Positions 63,811-64,000 of a stretch of 64,000 bases of DNA are shown here, in pieces; positions within the stretch are counted from its first letter, which is position 1, and each line of letters begins with the position of its first letter. Source of the DNA: Polynucleobacter sp. Latsch14-2 (GTDB lineage: Bacteria; Pseudomonadota; Gammaproteobacteria; Burkholderiales; Burkholderiaceae). Location: NCBI RefSeq assembly GCF_018881925.1, contig NZ_JACVPL010000005.1, positions 62,001 to 126,000 on the forward strand, given 5' to 3'. The position numbers and the translations under genes were made by a program. The notes below the pieces were generated by a model that saw only the letters and a program-made list of their open reading frames with translations, was not told where the DNA came from and did no database searches.

Positions 63811-64000
63811 ACAAACCCCTTGAGCTCAAAGAACTCATCATCCATAAAGAGCAATTAGCAAAACGACTGCGCCAAGAAACCTCCGGCGAGGTCATGACCG
63901 ATATCGCCAGTCGTGGACGTTATGCTACTGATGCGTCTATTTATCAAGCAATGCCAGTAGCGGTCTTTGTTCCAAAAACGCAAGAAGATATTGCCAGCGC
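63807..64000 (+). CDS. FAD-linked oxidase / D-2-hydroxyacid dehydrogenase (N-terminal part)
   Basis: The first 64 codons and a partial codon are visible, up to the window edge. The peptide has MTDIASRGRYATDASIYQAM and AVFVPKTQEDIASA, which open FAD_binding_4 oxidases such as glycolate oxidase GlcD, D-lactate dehydrogenase or D-2-hydroxyglutarate dehydrogenase and the YdiJ-like fusions. Glycolate oxidation to glyoxylate would match the nearby glyoxylate aminotransferase, but the substrate is not shown by this fragment. It overlaps the GntR stop by 4 bp. Confidence 0.75.
   Translation, partial: MNKPLELKELIIHKEQLAKRLRQETSGEVMTDIASRGRYATDASIYQAMPVAVFVPKTQEDIAS

Overview
The window looks like a chromosomal segment of a freshwater betaproteobacterium of the Burkholderiaceae, most like Polynucleobacter. 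This rests on recognition of gene order and protein families, not on a search. Supporting signs are moderate GC, very short intergenic gaps, zapA next to 6S RNA, a DUF3460-scpA-panC group, a purD-hemF-nadD-rsfS-rlmH-maf-rng group, and pepA-holC-lgt opposite lptFG. There are no insertion sequences, prophage genes, rRNA operons or CRISPR arrays. Almost all of the sequence is coding.

Layout. 0-10 kb: the start of msrA (cut by the window edge), an aldehyde dehydrogenase, an RhlE-type RNA helicase with a structured leader, ubiC, hemD-hemC, argH, and an orphan pair of TRAP transporter membrane subunits. 9.5-15.3 kb: an EF-hand protein, a DUF3313-like lipoprotein, a membrane protein, an Arg/Lys/Orn decarboxylase, dcd and fdhD. 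15.4-20.5 kb: metG, DUF3460, scpA, panC and an MFS transporter. 20.5-27.1 kb: an oxalate block with a folate-type formyltransferase, two formyl-CoA transferase paralogues, a PAS protein, oxalyl-CoA decarboxylase and a Crp/Fnr regulator. 27.2-31.2 kb: a cobalamin riboswitch with a BtuB-like receptor, a small coiled-coil gene, zapA, 6S RNA and a TauE-family permease. 31.2-37.2 kb: a malonate operon (malonyl-CoA decarboxylase, DctP-DctQ-DctM, malonyl-CoA synthetase). 37.3-50.6 kb: housekeeping genes, one tRNA-Leu(CAA) and a CysB-type regulator. 50.6-59.8 kb: msbA, a double-domain glycosyltransferase, a heptosyltransferase-like gene, dnaE and gluQRS. 59.8-64 kb: a second RhlE-type helicase, an HbpS/GlcG protein, an alanine/serine-glyoxylate aminotransferase, a GntR regulator and the start of a FAD-linked oxidase.

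The catabolic genes share a theme. Oxalate (oxc/frc), malonate (mcd/TRAP/matB) and glyoxylate/glycolate-type C2 acids (aminotransferase, HbpS, FAD oxidase) are all small carboxylic acids formed when humic matter is photo-oxidised, which would suit a humic-lake bacterium (inference).

The most rewarding regulatory signals are these. (1) A Crp/Fnr-type palindrome is centred at about -41.5 of a predicted oxc promoter, and a weaker copy lies at about -41 of the predicted btuB riboswitch promoter. (2) Two near-identical GntR-type operators sit 83 bp apart between the aminotransferase and its divergent regulator. (3) The 6S RNA gene starts inside zapA, and its closing stem contains the ribosome binding site of the next gene. 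(4) A hairpin covers the ribosome binding site of the first RhlE helicase. I did not find an obviously new defence or mobile system. The strongest candidate for new biochemistry is the formyltransferase fused into the oxalate block.
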